Positions 8,784 through 16,531 of a DNA stretch of 48,600 nt are shown piece by piece. Numbering within the stretch: position 1 is the stretch's first letter; every line of letters begins with the position of its first letter. The notes below the pieces were generated by a model that saw nothing but the letters and a program-made list of their open reading frames with translations, ran no database searches and was not told where the DNA came from. Source of the DNA: an uncultured Lachnospiraceae bacterium (lineage in GTDB: Bacteria; Bacillota; Clostridia; Lachnospirales; Lachnospiraceae); NCBI GenBank assembly GCA_944384105.1, contig CALWSC010000051.1, positions 1-48,600 of the forward strand. Direction: 5' to 3'. The position numbers and the translations under genes are program-made.

Positions 8784-10066
8784 TTTCTGCTCTCCAGATA
8801 ATCCTTTAAGACACGCAGTGTCTCATTTATTGTCTCATCCGTATGTGCATCTGAGACAAAAATCGCTTCAAACTGAGACGGCGCCAGATGGATGCCGTGA
8901 TTCAGCATATATGCAAAATACTCCGCAAACCGCGCAGTATCCGCAGTCTTAGCGTCCGCGTAATTTTCCACCGGATGATCGGTAAAGAAGATGCAGCCTA
9001 AAGAGCCTGCGTAATTCAGCGTACAGCCCGCATCATACCACCTCAGCAGCTCCTGCATTCCCTCAAAGAGCTTTTCTCCCTTCTGCGCCAGTCTTGTGTA
9101 AATCTCCGGATGGGCGTGCAGGATCTTTAACTGCGTAAGCCCTGCCGCCATCGCGACCGGATTGCCGCTGAGTGTTCCCGCCTGGTAGACGCTGCCGGAC
9201 GGAGAAATCATCTCCATAATCTCCCTCTTTCCTCCGTAAGCGCCGACCGGCATTCCTGCTCCGATAATCTTGCCGTAGGTGACAAGATCTGCAGACACGC
9301 CGAAGTACTCCTGCGCTCCTCCGAAGCTCATGCGAAAGCCTGTGATAACCTCGTCGAAGATCAGTACTGCACCGTTTTCCGTACAAAGAGTGCGAAGTCC
9401 CTCCAGAAAGCCTTCCTTCGGAAGAACCACTCCCATATTTGCAGCAATCGGCTCCACAATAACTGCCGCAATCTCCCCGCGGTTCGCCTCAAAGAGGTCG
9501 CTTACGCTGCCGAGATCATTGTATACAGCTGTCAGCGTGTCCTGCGTACAGCCCGCCGGCACGCCGGCGCTGTCAGGTATACCCGCTGTCATCACGCCAG
9601 AGCCTGCCTTTACAAGCATGGCGTCGCTGTGTCCGTGATAGCAGCCTGCAAACTTGATAATCTTATCCCTTCCGGTGTAGCCTCTCGCCGCGCGCACTGC
9701 GCTCATTACCGCCTCTGTTCCGGAATTGACCATACGCACCATCTCCACAGACGGCACATGAGAGCAGATGAACTCCGCCATCTCGACCTCCCGCTCCGTT
9801 GCCGCTCCGAAGCTTAAACCGTCCTCGCAGGCGCGGATTACGCTCTCACGAATTTCGGGATTGTTGTGCCCGAGCAGCATCGGTCCCCAGGAATTAATAT
9901 AGTCAATGTATTTTCCGCCGTCAGCATCAAAAATATACGGCCCCGTTGCACCTGTAATAAAGCGCGGCGTCATTCCGACATTTCCATATGCGCGCACCGG
10001 GCTGTTGACGCCTCCCGGGATCACCTTCACGGCGCGCGCAAAAAGCTCTTCTGATCTGGTCATCAT
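8780..10066 (-). CDS. hemL: Glutamate-1-semialdehyde 2,1-aminomutase
   Basis: PLP enzyme making 5-aminolevulinate from glutamate-1-semialdehyde, second step of the C5 route. 428 residues, the normal length. Seen: PVRAYGNVGMTPRFI near the N-terminus, the PLP Lys in VTYGKIIGAGMPVGAYGG, DEVITGFR, and the substrate gate region GTLSGNPVAMAAG. The ATG at 10066 overlaps the hemB stop (ATGA), and the stop overlaps the next gene. With hemA in the same operon this completes the C5 pathway. Confidence 0.97.
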   Translation of the reverse strand: MMTRSEELFARAVKVIPGGVNSPVRAYGNVGMTPRFITGATGPYIFDADGGKYIDYINSWGPMLLGHNNPEIRESVIRACEDGLSFGAATEREVEMAEFICSHVPSVEMVRMVNSGTEAVMSAVRAARGYTGRDKIIKFAGCYHGHSDAMLVKAGSGVMTAGIPDSAGVPAGCTQDTLTAVYNDLGSVSDLFEANRGEIAAVIVEPIAANMGVVLPKEGFLEGLRTLCTENGAVLIFDEVITGFRMSFGGAQEYFGVSADLVTYGKIIGAGMPVGAYGGKREIMEMISPSGSVYQAGTLSGNPVAMAAGLTQLKILHAHPEIYTRLAQKGEKLFEGMQELLRWYDAGCTLNYAGSLGCIFFTDHPVENYADAKTADTARFAEYFAYMLNHGIHLAPSQFEAIFVSDAHTDETINETLRVLKDYLESRK

Positions 10067-11055
10067 CCAATTCTCCCTTCATCCATAAAGCGTGCGAGTT
10101 CCTTTGCAAAGTAGGTCAGATAGATCTGCGCTCCCGCGCGGTAAGCTCCGACGGCCATCTCGCTGATAATTCTGTCCTCGTCAATCCAGCCCATCTTTGC
10201 TGCCGCCTTGACCATTGCGTACTCTCCGCTCACGCTGTAAGCCGCAACCGGCACATTCGTCACCTCGCGTACCTTTGCGATCATGTCCTGGTATGCCATC
10301 GCCGGCTTAACCATCACAATATCAGCGCCTTCCCCGACATCCAGCAGCGCCTCCCTGACGCCCTCGCGGCTGTTGTGAAAGTCCATCTGATAGCTTCTGC
10401 GGTCACCAAACGCCGGAGCGGAGTCTGCAGCGTCGCGGAACGGTCCGTAGAACGCGGAAGCATATTTCACCGCATATGACATGATCGGCGTATTCTTATG
10501 TCCCGCCCAGTCAAGCTTTTCGCGGATTGCGCGCACACGCCCATCCATCATATCAGACGGAGCGACCATGTCGGCTCCGGCCTCCACATGTGACAGGGCA
10601 ATTCTGCTCAGCAGCTCCAGTGTAGCGTCATTATCCACTTCACTGCCGCGGAGCACGCCGCAGTGACCGTGGGAGGTATACTCGCACATGCAGACATCCG
10701 TGATGTAATACAGATCGGGGAACAGCCTCTTTGCCTCCCGGAGTGCACGCTGTACGATGCCGTCTTCTGCATACGCCTGGCTGCCGCACTCATCCTTCAC
10801 ATCCGGGATGCCAAACAGCATCACACTTCCGACGCCTGCTTTCGCCACACGCTCAAGCTCATAGCCCATGCGGTCCACACTGTAGCGGTACTGTCCCTCC
10901 ATGGAGGGGATCTCCTCCTGAATGTTCTGCCCGTCCATCACGAACATCGGATAAATCAGAGAGGATTTATCCATTCGGGTCTCTCTCACCATTCTTCTTA
11001 CGGTTTCTGAACCTCTCAGTCTTCTCGGTCTTTGTACTAATTCCATAATATCCAC
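10063..11055 (-). CDS. hemB: Porphobilinogen synthase (delta-aminolevulinate dehydratase)
   Basis: Condenses two 5-aminolevulinate molecules to porphobilinogen. 330 residues. Seen: the two active-site lysines in SYAVKYASAFYGPF and MVKPAMAYQDMI, and a metal-binding Cys set in DVCMCEYTSHGHCG, indicating a zinc-type enzyme. The start is ATG 11055; the alternative second ATG 11046 is less likely. It follows cobA/hemD by 19 bases and overlaps hemL by 4. Confidence 0.97.
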   Translation of the reverse strand: MDIMELVQRPRRLRGSETVRRMVRETRMDKSSLIYPMFVMDGQNIQEEIPSMEGQYRYSVDRMGYELERVAKAGVGSVMLFGIPDVKDECGSQAYAEDGIVQRALREAKRLFPDLYYITDVCMCEYTSHGHCGVLRGSEVDNDATLELLSRIALSHVEAGADMVAPSDMMDGRVRAIREKLDWAGHKNTPIMSYAVKYASAFYGPFRDAADSAPAFGDRRSYQMDFHNSREGVREALLDVGEGADIVMVKPAMAYQDMIAKVREVTNVPVAAYSVSGEYAMVKAAAKMGWIDEDRIISEMAVGAYRAGAQIYLTYFAKELARFMDEGRIG

Positions 11056-11074
11056 ACTTCCAATTTTTAATTTT

Positions 11075-12592
11075 TTATAAGCCTTTTTGTGCTCTGCTTA
11101 ATTCTATTACCAAATCCACCACGCTGTCAATGGAAGCCTGCTTTGCAACATACGTTTTCATGCCCAGACTGTCTGCAGCAGCCGCAGTCTGGGTCCCGAT
11201 ACAGGCCGCTGTAACCTTTTTGCAGTCCATGCCGGCAGTCGCCTCAGCGAACCCTTTGACTGTGGAAGCGCTCGTAAATACCGCGATGTCCACGCCGCCC
11301 TCTCCGAAAAGCGCAGCCTCGTTGATTGCTTCCTGCTTCGGATAGACCGTGTCGTATACCGGTATGTCGTCCACCGTCAAATCTTTCCTCTTCGCGAGGC
11401 ACCGGATAATGCCCTCGCTTCCGATTGCAGCGCGCGGCAGCAGAATCTTTGCATCCGGCTCCGCCTGCTGTGCCAGAAGTATGCCGAGAGACTCTCCGTC
11501 ATAATGCTCCGGTACGAGATCCGCCAGAATTCCATAGCCCTTCAGCGCCTTCGCAGTGCCGTTTCCGATCGCCGCGATGCGGCAGCCAAAAAGCGCACGC
11601 ATATCTTTTCCGGAGGATAAAAGCTCCTCAAAAAAGACCTCCACGCCGGCGGGGCTTGTAAACGCGATCCACTGATACTCAGCCAGGCGGCTGATCGCCT
11701 CCTTCAGCGCGCTCATATCTTCCCTCTTCTTTGTCTCAATAGCCGGAAGCTCCAGCACCTCCGCTCCCTTTCGGCGCAGGCACTCTGCCATTGAGGATGC
11801 GCGCTTCTTCGGGCGCGTTACCAGCACGCGGGTTCCGGCAAGCGGCAGCTTCTCATACCATGCAAACCGCTCCGCAAGCTCGCAGACCTTTCCGATCACA
11901 ATAATTGCCGGTGCTTCAATGCCCTGGGCGTCCGCCTCTTCTTTGAGTGTTGCAACGGTTGCGATCACCCTCTTCTGGCGGGCTGTCGTCCCTTTCTGAA
12001 GGACTGCCGCAGGCATGAACGGATCCATACCGGCCTCGATAAGCCCCGCACAGATATCTCCGAGTGAGGACAGCCCCATCAGGAACACCAGTGTCCCCTC
12101 TGTGCGCACAAGCGCCTCGAAATTAATATTATATCCCTCACCCGCACGCTTATGGCCGGTAATTATATGCAGCGAGGAGCAGAAATCCCGGTGCGTCACC
12201 GGTATCCCGTTATACGCCGGCACCGCCGCGGCGGACGTAATGCCCGGTACGATCTCATAGGGGATATCGTACTCCTCGAGAAGCTCCAGCTCCTCTCCTC
12301 CCCTTCCGAATACGAACGGATCTCCTCCTTTAAGCCTCACGACGCGGTTTCCCGCCTGCGCTTCTGTTAACAGTACCTTATTGATCTCCTCCTGGGGCAT
12401 CGTGTGATGTCCCGCGCGTTTTCCCACATTAATGGCACGCGCGCCCTGCGGGATCATCGCAAGAACTCCCTCTCCGACCAGGCTGTCGTAGACCACAACC
12501 TGCGCCTCGTCAAGTACCCGTTTCCCTTTCAGTGTCATCAGCCCCACGTCTCCGGGACCTGCTCCTACCAGCCAGACTTTTCCTGTATTCAT
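11075..12592 (-). CDS. cobA/hemD: Uroporphyrinogen-III C-methyltransferase / uroporphyrinogen-III synthase fusion
   Basis: 505 residues. Residues about 1-245 are the SAM-dependent SUMT that makes precorrin-2: VGAGPGDVGLMTLKGKRVL, VYDSLV, GGDPFVFGRGGEE and PGITSAAAVPAYNGIPVTHR. Residues about 250-500 are HemD, which closes hydroxymethylbilane to uroporphyrinogen III: GTRVLVTRPKKRASSM, FTSPAGVEVFF and FTSASTVKGF. The fusion is well known in Clostridia and feeds corrinoid and siroheme synthesis directly. The ATG overlaps the hemC stop (ATGA). Confidence 0.96.
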   Translation of the reverse strand: MNTGKVWLVGAGPGDVGLMTLKGKRVLDEAQVVVYDSLVGEGVLAMIPQGARAINVGKRAGHHTMPQEEINKVLLTEAQAGNRVVRLKGGDPFVFGRGGEELELLEEYDIPYEIVPGITSAAAVPAYNGIPVTHRDFCSSLHIITGHKRAGEGYNINFEALVRTEGTLVFLMGLSSLGDICAGLIEAGMDPFMPAAVLQKGTTARQKRVIATVATLKEEADAQGIEAPAIIVIGKVCELAERFAWYEKLPLAGTRVLVTRPKKRASSMAECLRRKGAEVLELPAIETKKREDMSALKEAISRLAEYQWIAFTSPAGVEVFFEELLSSGKDMRALFGCRIAAIGNGTAKALKGYGILADLVPEHYDGESLGILLAQQAEPDAKILLPRAAIGSEGIIRCLAKRKDLTVDDIPVYDTVYPKQEAINEAALFGEGGVDIAVFTSASTVKGFAEATAGMDCKKVTAACIGTQTAAAADSLGMKTYVAKQASIDSVVDLVIELSRAQKGL

Positions 12593-13485
12593 GCTCTTTC
12601 CTCCGCTTCTGCCCGCAGCCGGTCTGCAAGCGATATTCCCATCTGCTCCGCTTCGCGGACATCACCGCTAATGCTGCCGGTCAGATATGTCTTATCCTCT
12701 TCTTTATAATAAAGACCTGTAAGTGTCATCTGCTCTCCCCCGATGCGGGCGTACGCTGCAACCGGTGAGGAACAGCCTCCGTCCAGCCTGCGCACAAACG
12801 CGCGCTCTGCCAGGGCGGCACAGCGTCCTTCTCTGTCCGTAAATCCATCGAGAAAGGAATAATCTTCACCGGCTCTTCCCTGTACTGCAAGGATTCCCTG
12901 ACCGGCTGCGGGTATCAATTCCTCCGGCTCAAAGTAACGGCTGATCCGGTTCTGCAGTCCCAGCCGCATCAGCCCGGCAGCCGCGAGAATCAGCGCGCCG
13001 TACTGCCCTTCGTCGAGCTTTTGAAGCCGGGTCAGCACATTTCCCCGCACGCTCTCAAAACGGTGATTCGGATAGAGCTTCTTAAGCTGCAGAATTCTGC
13101 GAAGGCTGGAGCATCCGATCGGCTTTGCCGGGTCCGGCTCTGCAGAGCCCTCCGGCAGCACAAGCACGTCCCTGGGATCCTCTCTCTTGGAATACGCCAC
13201 AATCGGAAGCTCAGGCGGAAGCTCCATCGGCATATCCTTTAGGCTGTGCACGGAAATGTCACTTCTCTTTTCAATAAGCGCCCGGTCCAGCTCCTTGACA
13301 AACAGTCCCTTGCCTCCTACCTTGTCGAGTGTACGGTCAAGGATCTTATCTCCCGTCGTCTTCATCGTCAGCAGCTCTGTCCGGATGCCTGGGCAGTGCT
13401 CCTCTATGTATGTCTTTACGATCTCGCTCTGGATCACCGCCAGGCGGCTCTCTCTGCTTCCTATGATAATCTTATTCTGTCTCAT
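12589..13485 (-). CDS. hemC: Hydroxymethylbilane synthase (porphobilinogen deaminase)
   Basis: Polymerises four porphobilinogens to hydroxymethylbilane. 298 residues from ATG 13485 (MRQNKIIIGSRESRLAVIQ). This start is chosen because GGAGGAGAAG lies directly upstream; the frame continues open to 13653 inside sirC but is not conserved. Seen: GSRESRLAVIQSE, VGGKGLFVKELD, VHSLKDMP and the dipyrromethane-cofactor Cys in LDGGCSSPVAAYA. The start overlaps the end of sirC by 14 bases. Confidence 0.96.
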   Translation of the reverse strand: MRQNKIIIGSRESRLAVIQSEIVKTYIEEHCPGIRTELLTMKTTGDKILDRTLDKVGGKGLFVKELDRALIEKRSDISVHSLKDMPMELPPELPIVAYSKREDPRDVLVLPEGSAEPDPAKPIGCSSLRRILQLKKLYPNHRFESVRGNVLTRLQKLDEGQYGALILAAAGLMRLGLQNRISRYFEPEELIPAAGQGILAVQGRAGEDYSFLDGFTDREGRCAALAERAFVRRLDGGCSSPVAAYARIGGEQMTLTGLYYKEEDKTYLTGSISGDVREAEQMGISLADRLRAEAEERA

Positions 13486-13963
13486 TCTTCTCCTCCTTCG
13501 CCTGCAGTTCGTCGAGCAGGCGCTGCACTGCTTCACGCACGCGGCGCGCCCCCGCGTGATCCTCCCCTGATGCCGTAACGCCGGCGACCACTGTGCCGCT
13601 TGCGGCAATACCCGGAAAATAGAAGTCGCACTTTGTCCTGTCGCTGCACACATTCACCAGAATCCCTAGACATTTACAGGCGCTGTAGATATCACTGTTT
13701 ACCTTCGGATCATCCGTCGCCGCCAGCACAAGATCAGCGTCCAGGATGTCCTCCCGGCAGTATTCCTTCTTCAGAAGCCGCAGCCGTCCCTCTTTCTCAA
13801 GGCGGGCAAATTCGGCTTCTGCTTCAGGGGCTATCACCGTAATATCACTGCAGAAATCCAGCAGTGTCTTCGCGCGCCGCAGCGCAATTTTCCCCGCGCC
13901 TACAATGACAGTCTTCTTCTCACTGATGTCCACAAAGAGCGGAAAATACTTCTTATTCTTCAT
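13472..13963 (-). CDS. Precorrin-2 dehydrogenase (SirC/Met8-like, short form)
   Basis: 163 residues. It oxidises precorrin-2 to sirohydrochlorin with NAD. Seen: FPLFVDISEKKTVIVGAGKIALRRA (Rossmann nucleotide site about residues 18-32), LVLAATDDPKVN and VCSDRTKCDFYFPGI. It is shorter than yeast Met8 or CysG-N, as in SirC-type proteins that act as dehydrogenase only. Metal insertion would then be done by CbiK, encoded 1.7 kb away. It overlaps hemA by 11 bases and hemC by 14. Confidence 0.92.
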   Translation of the reverse strand: MKNKKYFPLFVDISEKKTVIVGAGKIALRRAKTLLDFCSDITVIAPEAEAEFARLEKEGRLRLLKKEYCREDILDADLVLAATDDPKVNSDIYSACKCLGILVNVCSDRTKCDFYFPGIAASGTVVAGVTASGEDHAGARRVREAVQRLLDELQAKEEKNETE

Positions 13964-15179
13964 AAAGCTTCTCCAATCCCTCTACACATTCCACGAATAC
14001 CTCCTGATCCAGCGCATCCTTTAACCCGAACATCATCTTGTTCACTACTTTCTGCGCAGCAGTGCGGATGTTCTGCCGCAGCTTCTCCTGCTCATCCGTC
14101 TGCAGGGGCAGTTTGCGGATAATCTTATTCAGGCGCAGCTCCAGATCCTGTGCCGCGTCTTTTTGAATCTCCTGGATCCGCGGAATCAGATTTCTGCCGG
14201 AATACCAGTTGAAGAACTCCTCGAGTTCCTCTTTAAGGATACACGCGGCACCCTTTAAAGCGTCCTCCTGTCCCTCCATGCCTGTGAGCTTGAAGTCGTC
14301 AATGTTATACATCTCTATTCCGTCCAGACTGCGGATCTGCGGGTCTATATCCCGCGGCACTGCCAGGTCGATGAGAATCATCGGATGCTCCAGATGCACA
14401 TTCTCAAAGTCCTCCTCACGCAGCGTGTAGTTCGGGCTTGCCGTGGCGCTCACCACAAGATCGCAGGAGGGCAGATACTCCATACGGTCTCCGTAGTTGA
14501 TGCGGCTGCAGCCCAGCGGGATCGCCACCATACCGCTCCGGTACTGGCGCACCGTCACAGTTACATCCGCACCCGCCTTAATAAGCGTCAGGGCAGCGAG
14601 GCGTCCCATCTCTCCGTTTCCAATCACCATGCACTTCCGTCCCTTCAGCGAAAAACCCCTCTCGTGCAGCATCGAAACTGCGCTGTCCATCGCTGTCGTA
14701 TTCGCGTGGGAGAAGACAACCTGAGTCTTGACCTTCTTTGCCGCAGTCACCGCTTTGCGAAACAGCACCTCCAGCACATTGTCCGTGCAGAATTGCTCTC
14801 TCGACCAGGAAAGTGCGTCCTTGATCTGTGTGATAATCTGATCCTCCGCCAGAATCCGGGACTTCAGACCGCAGGCAAGATAGAAGAGATGCTCCGCTGC
14901 CTCCCGCTCCTCTCTTGCTGTAAAATATTGTGCAAATTCCGTGGGATCCAGCTCTTTAAGCAGACAGAGCTCCTCGAGCAGGGAGCCGTCCCACGTCTCG
15001 TCGACACTCGCCCACAGCTCCATCCGGTTGCAGGTTGACAGGATGATCACTCCGTTGATCCCATCCTTCTGCATCAGCCGCTGCATTCCCGCCGCAGCCC
15101 CCTTCTTCGTGAAGGAGAACCACGCGCGCACGTCCACCGGAGCTTTGCTGTGGTCGATTCCCACCATACGTATGCTCAT
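13953..15179 (-). CDS. hemA: Glutamyl-tRNA reductase
   Basis: First enzyme of C5 tetrapyrrole synthesis; reduces glutamyl-tRNA to glutamate-1-semialdehyde with NADPH. 408 residues. Seen: GIDHSKAPVDVRAWFSF, the catalytic Cys in LSTCNRMELW, HLFYLACGLKSRILAEDQI, and the NADPH site MVIGNGEMGRLAALTL. A C-terminal helical dimerisation domain follows. The ATG at 15179 follows GGAGGAAC. It is the first gene of the hem operon and divergent from cbiK. Confidence 0.96.
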   Translation of the reverse strand: MSIRMVGIDHSKAPVDVRAWFSFTKKGAAAGMQRLMQKDGINGVIILSTCNRMELWASVDETWDGSLLEELCLLKELDPTEFAQYFTAREEREAAEHLFYLACGLKSRILAEDQIITQIKDALSWSREQFCTDNVLEVLFRKAVTAAKKVKTQVVFSHANTTAMDSAVSMLHERGFSLKGRKCMVIGNGEMGRLAALTLIKAGADVTVTVRQYRSGMVAIPLGCSRINYGDRMEYLPSCDLVVSATASPNYTLREEDFENVHLEHPMILIDLAVPRDIDPQIRSLDGIEMYNIDDFKLTGMEGQEDALKGAACILKEELEEFFNWYSGRNLIPRIQEIQKDAAQDLELRLNKIIRKLPLQTDEQEKLRQNIRTAAQKVVNKMMFGLKDALDQEVFVECVEGLEKLYEE

Positions 15180-15225
15180 GAAACCGTTCCTCCGTTTTCT
15201 CTAAATGTTATCGTAGTCATCAGCT

Positions 15226-15253
15226 ATCATAGCACAATCCCTCCTTTTGCAAA
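15226..15253 (-). promoter_or_regulatory. Probable promoter of the hem operon
   Basis: TTTGCA (15248-15253) and TATGAT (15226-15231) on the minus strand have a 16-base spacer, about 47 bases upstream of the hemA start. No riboswitch fits between it and hemA, so the hem operon seems not to be B12-riboswitch controlled. Confidence 0.55.
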
Positions 15254-15291
15254 ATACATTTTCTGTTTTTTTACAAATTTTTGTCTGCCGC

Positions 15292-15320
15292 TTGACAATT
15301 TTCCCATCAGAGGATACACT
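15292..15320 (+). promoter_or_regulatory. Promoter of the cbiK transcript
   Basis: TTGACA (15292-15297), a 17-base spacer and TACACT (15315-15320), located just before the cobalamin riboswitch. Confidence 0.7.
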
Positions 15321-15341
15321 TTCTATAATTGCATGCAGTGC

Positions 15342-15508
15342 GGTGCCTGCTGCCTTGGCAGGAGAATAGGAAAGAGGGTGCAAGTCCCTCACGGTCACGC
15401 CGCTGTATTGGAGGAGCTCTCCCCAATGATGTCACTGGGAATACTGGGAAGGCGGGGAGATGCGGTGATTCCTGAGTCAGAAGACCTGCCCGCTGCACGA
15501 GATGCACC
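15342..15508 (+). promoter_or_regulatory. Cobalamin riboswitch upstream of cbiK
   Basis: The plus strand shows the ordered conserved blocks of the cobalamin aptamer: GGTGCC, GGTGCAAGTCCCTCACGG, CCGCTGTA, GGGAAGGCGGGGAGA, then the B12 box GAGTCAGAAGACCTGCC (15474-15490). It ends in a closing segment, GATGCACC. The established effect of such aptamers is repression of the downstream gene when adenosyl- or other cobalamins are abundant. Confidence 0.95.
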
Positions 15509-15653
15509 ATCAGTTACGAACGATGGCTGTGGTGCGCGGAGTTGTTTTCTGCTGTCTGTCTTTCTTATGTCTGTGCAGGCATCAGGAACTGTTTTGTGCG
15601 CCCGGCTTTTTATGGCTGCGGCGTTTTTTTGTGCCCTTATGGGCTCCGCAGCC
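15498..15653 (+). promoter_or_regulatory. Expression platform / structured leader of cbiK
   Basis: Between the aptamer and the ribosome binding site, GCACCA can pair with TGGTGC (about 15504-15537), followed by GTTGTTTTCT, a weak terminator candidate. Further on, GGCTGCGG (15614-15621) pairs perfectly with CCGCAGCC (15646-15653) around a nested GCCC-TTAT-GGGC hairpin. Which of these is the switching element is not clear from sequence alone. Confidence 0.5.
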
Positions 15654-15707
15654 GGCAGAACAGTAACTTTCAGATATACATTCATCAAGATACCAGGAGG
15701 ACTTACC

Positions 15708-16502
15708 ATGACAACCACCAAAGCAATCCTTGCCGTAAGCTTCGGCACAAGTTTTGAGGATACGAGAAAACTTACAATCGACGCCATTGAGGCAGACTTT
15801 GCCGCTGCTTTTCCTGACTGCCGCGTATACCGCGCCTGGACAAGCAAGATGATCATCAAAAAAATCGCCGGCCGCAACGGCATCCGGATTCCAACCGTGC
15901 GCGAGGCGATGGAGCAGATGCTCTCTGACGGCATCACGGACGTGATCGTGCAGCCCACGCACGTCATAAACGGCATTGAAAATGATCTGATGAAGGAGGA
16001 TGCGCTCGCATACAGGAACGACTTCTCCTCCATTATCTTCGGAAATCCGCTGCTTACCACGGAAGAGGATTCCGATGAGGTCATCCGCGCAGTGGCTGCC
16101 GAATTCTCCTATCTGAAAGAAAAGGACGCTCTGATTCTCATGGGGCATGGAACCACGCATTACGCAAATTCCATCTACGCGGCTCTCGACTATAAATTCA
16201 AGGATCTCGGCTATCCGAACATCTTTCTCGGCACCGTGGAGGCGTATCCGAGCATGGAGAGCCTCAGGCGCCAGTTAAAAGCATTTGCTCCAAAGCGCCT
16301 GGTGCTCGCTCCCTTTATGATCGTCGCAGGAGATCACGCCCGCCACGATATGGCAGGAGACGACCCGGAATCCTGGTATGCACAGTTCAAAAAAGAGGGA
16401 TATTCCGTCGACTGTGTACTTAAGGGTCTCGGAGAGTATCCCCGGATCCGCGCGCTGTTCTGCCGTCATATTGCAGATGCGGCAGAACACGCGGAAGCGT
16501 AA
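15708..16502 (+). CDS. cbiK: Sirohydrochlorin cobaltochelatase
   Basis: 264 residues from ATG 15708, with CCAGGAGG upstream; the frame is open far upstream but that part is riboswitch RNA. It inserts Co(II) into sirohydrochlorin at the branch to anaerobic cobalamin synthesis and can also insert iron in some organisms. Seen: an N-terminal AILAVSFGTSFEDTR, the metal/catalytic His in ILMGHGTTHYANS, Glu in GTVEAYPS and the second His in FMIVAGDHARHDMAGD. It is encoded on the opposite strand and away from the main cobalamin operon, with its own riboswitch. Confidence 0.95.
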   Translation: MTTTKAILAVSFGTSFEDTRKLTIDAIEADFAAAFPDCRVYRAWTSKMIIKKIAGRNGIRIPTVREAMEQMLSDGITDVIVQPTHVINGIENDLMKEDALAYRNDFSSIIFGNPLLTTEEDSDEVIRAVAAEFSYLKEKDALILMGHGTTHYANSIYAALDYKFKDLGYPNIFLGTVEAYPSMESLRRQLKAFAPKRLVLAPFMIVAGDHARHDMAGDDPESWYAQFKKEGYSVDCVLKGLGEYPRIRALFCRHIADAAEHAEA

Positions 16503-16510
16503 GAAGTTCA

Positions 16511-16531
16511 GTTCCGGTCTCAGCGGAACTT
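16511..16531. terminator. Weak convergent hairpin between cbiK and the surface protein gene
   Basis: AGTTCCG (16511-16517) pairs with CGGAACT (16525-16531). The T-rich tail is poor on both strands. It overlaps the last bases of the surface protein gene. It may be a bidirectional terminator of low strength. Confidence 0.4.

Noticed and set aside
12589-13653. 354-residue version of hemC
   Set aside because: The extra N-terminus is out-of-frame sirC sequence. ATG 13485 has GGAGGAGAAG and the conserved HemC start.
15150-15707. Open frame that would extend cbiK upstream to 450 residues
   Set aside because: It translates the promoter and cobalamin riboswitch. A good ribosome binding site and the family N-terminus place the start at 15708.
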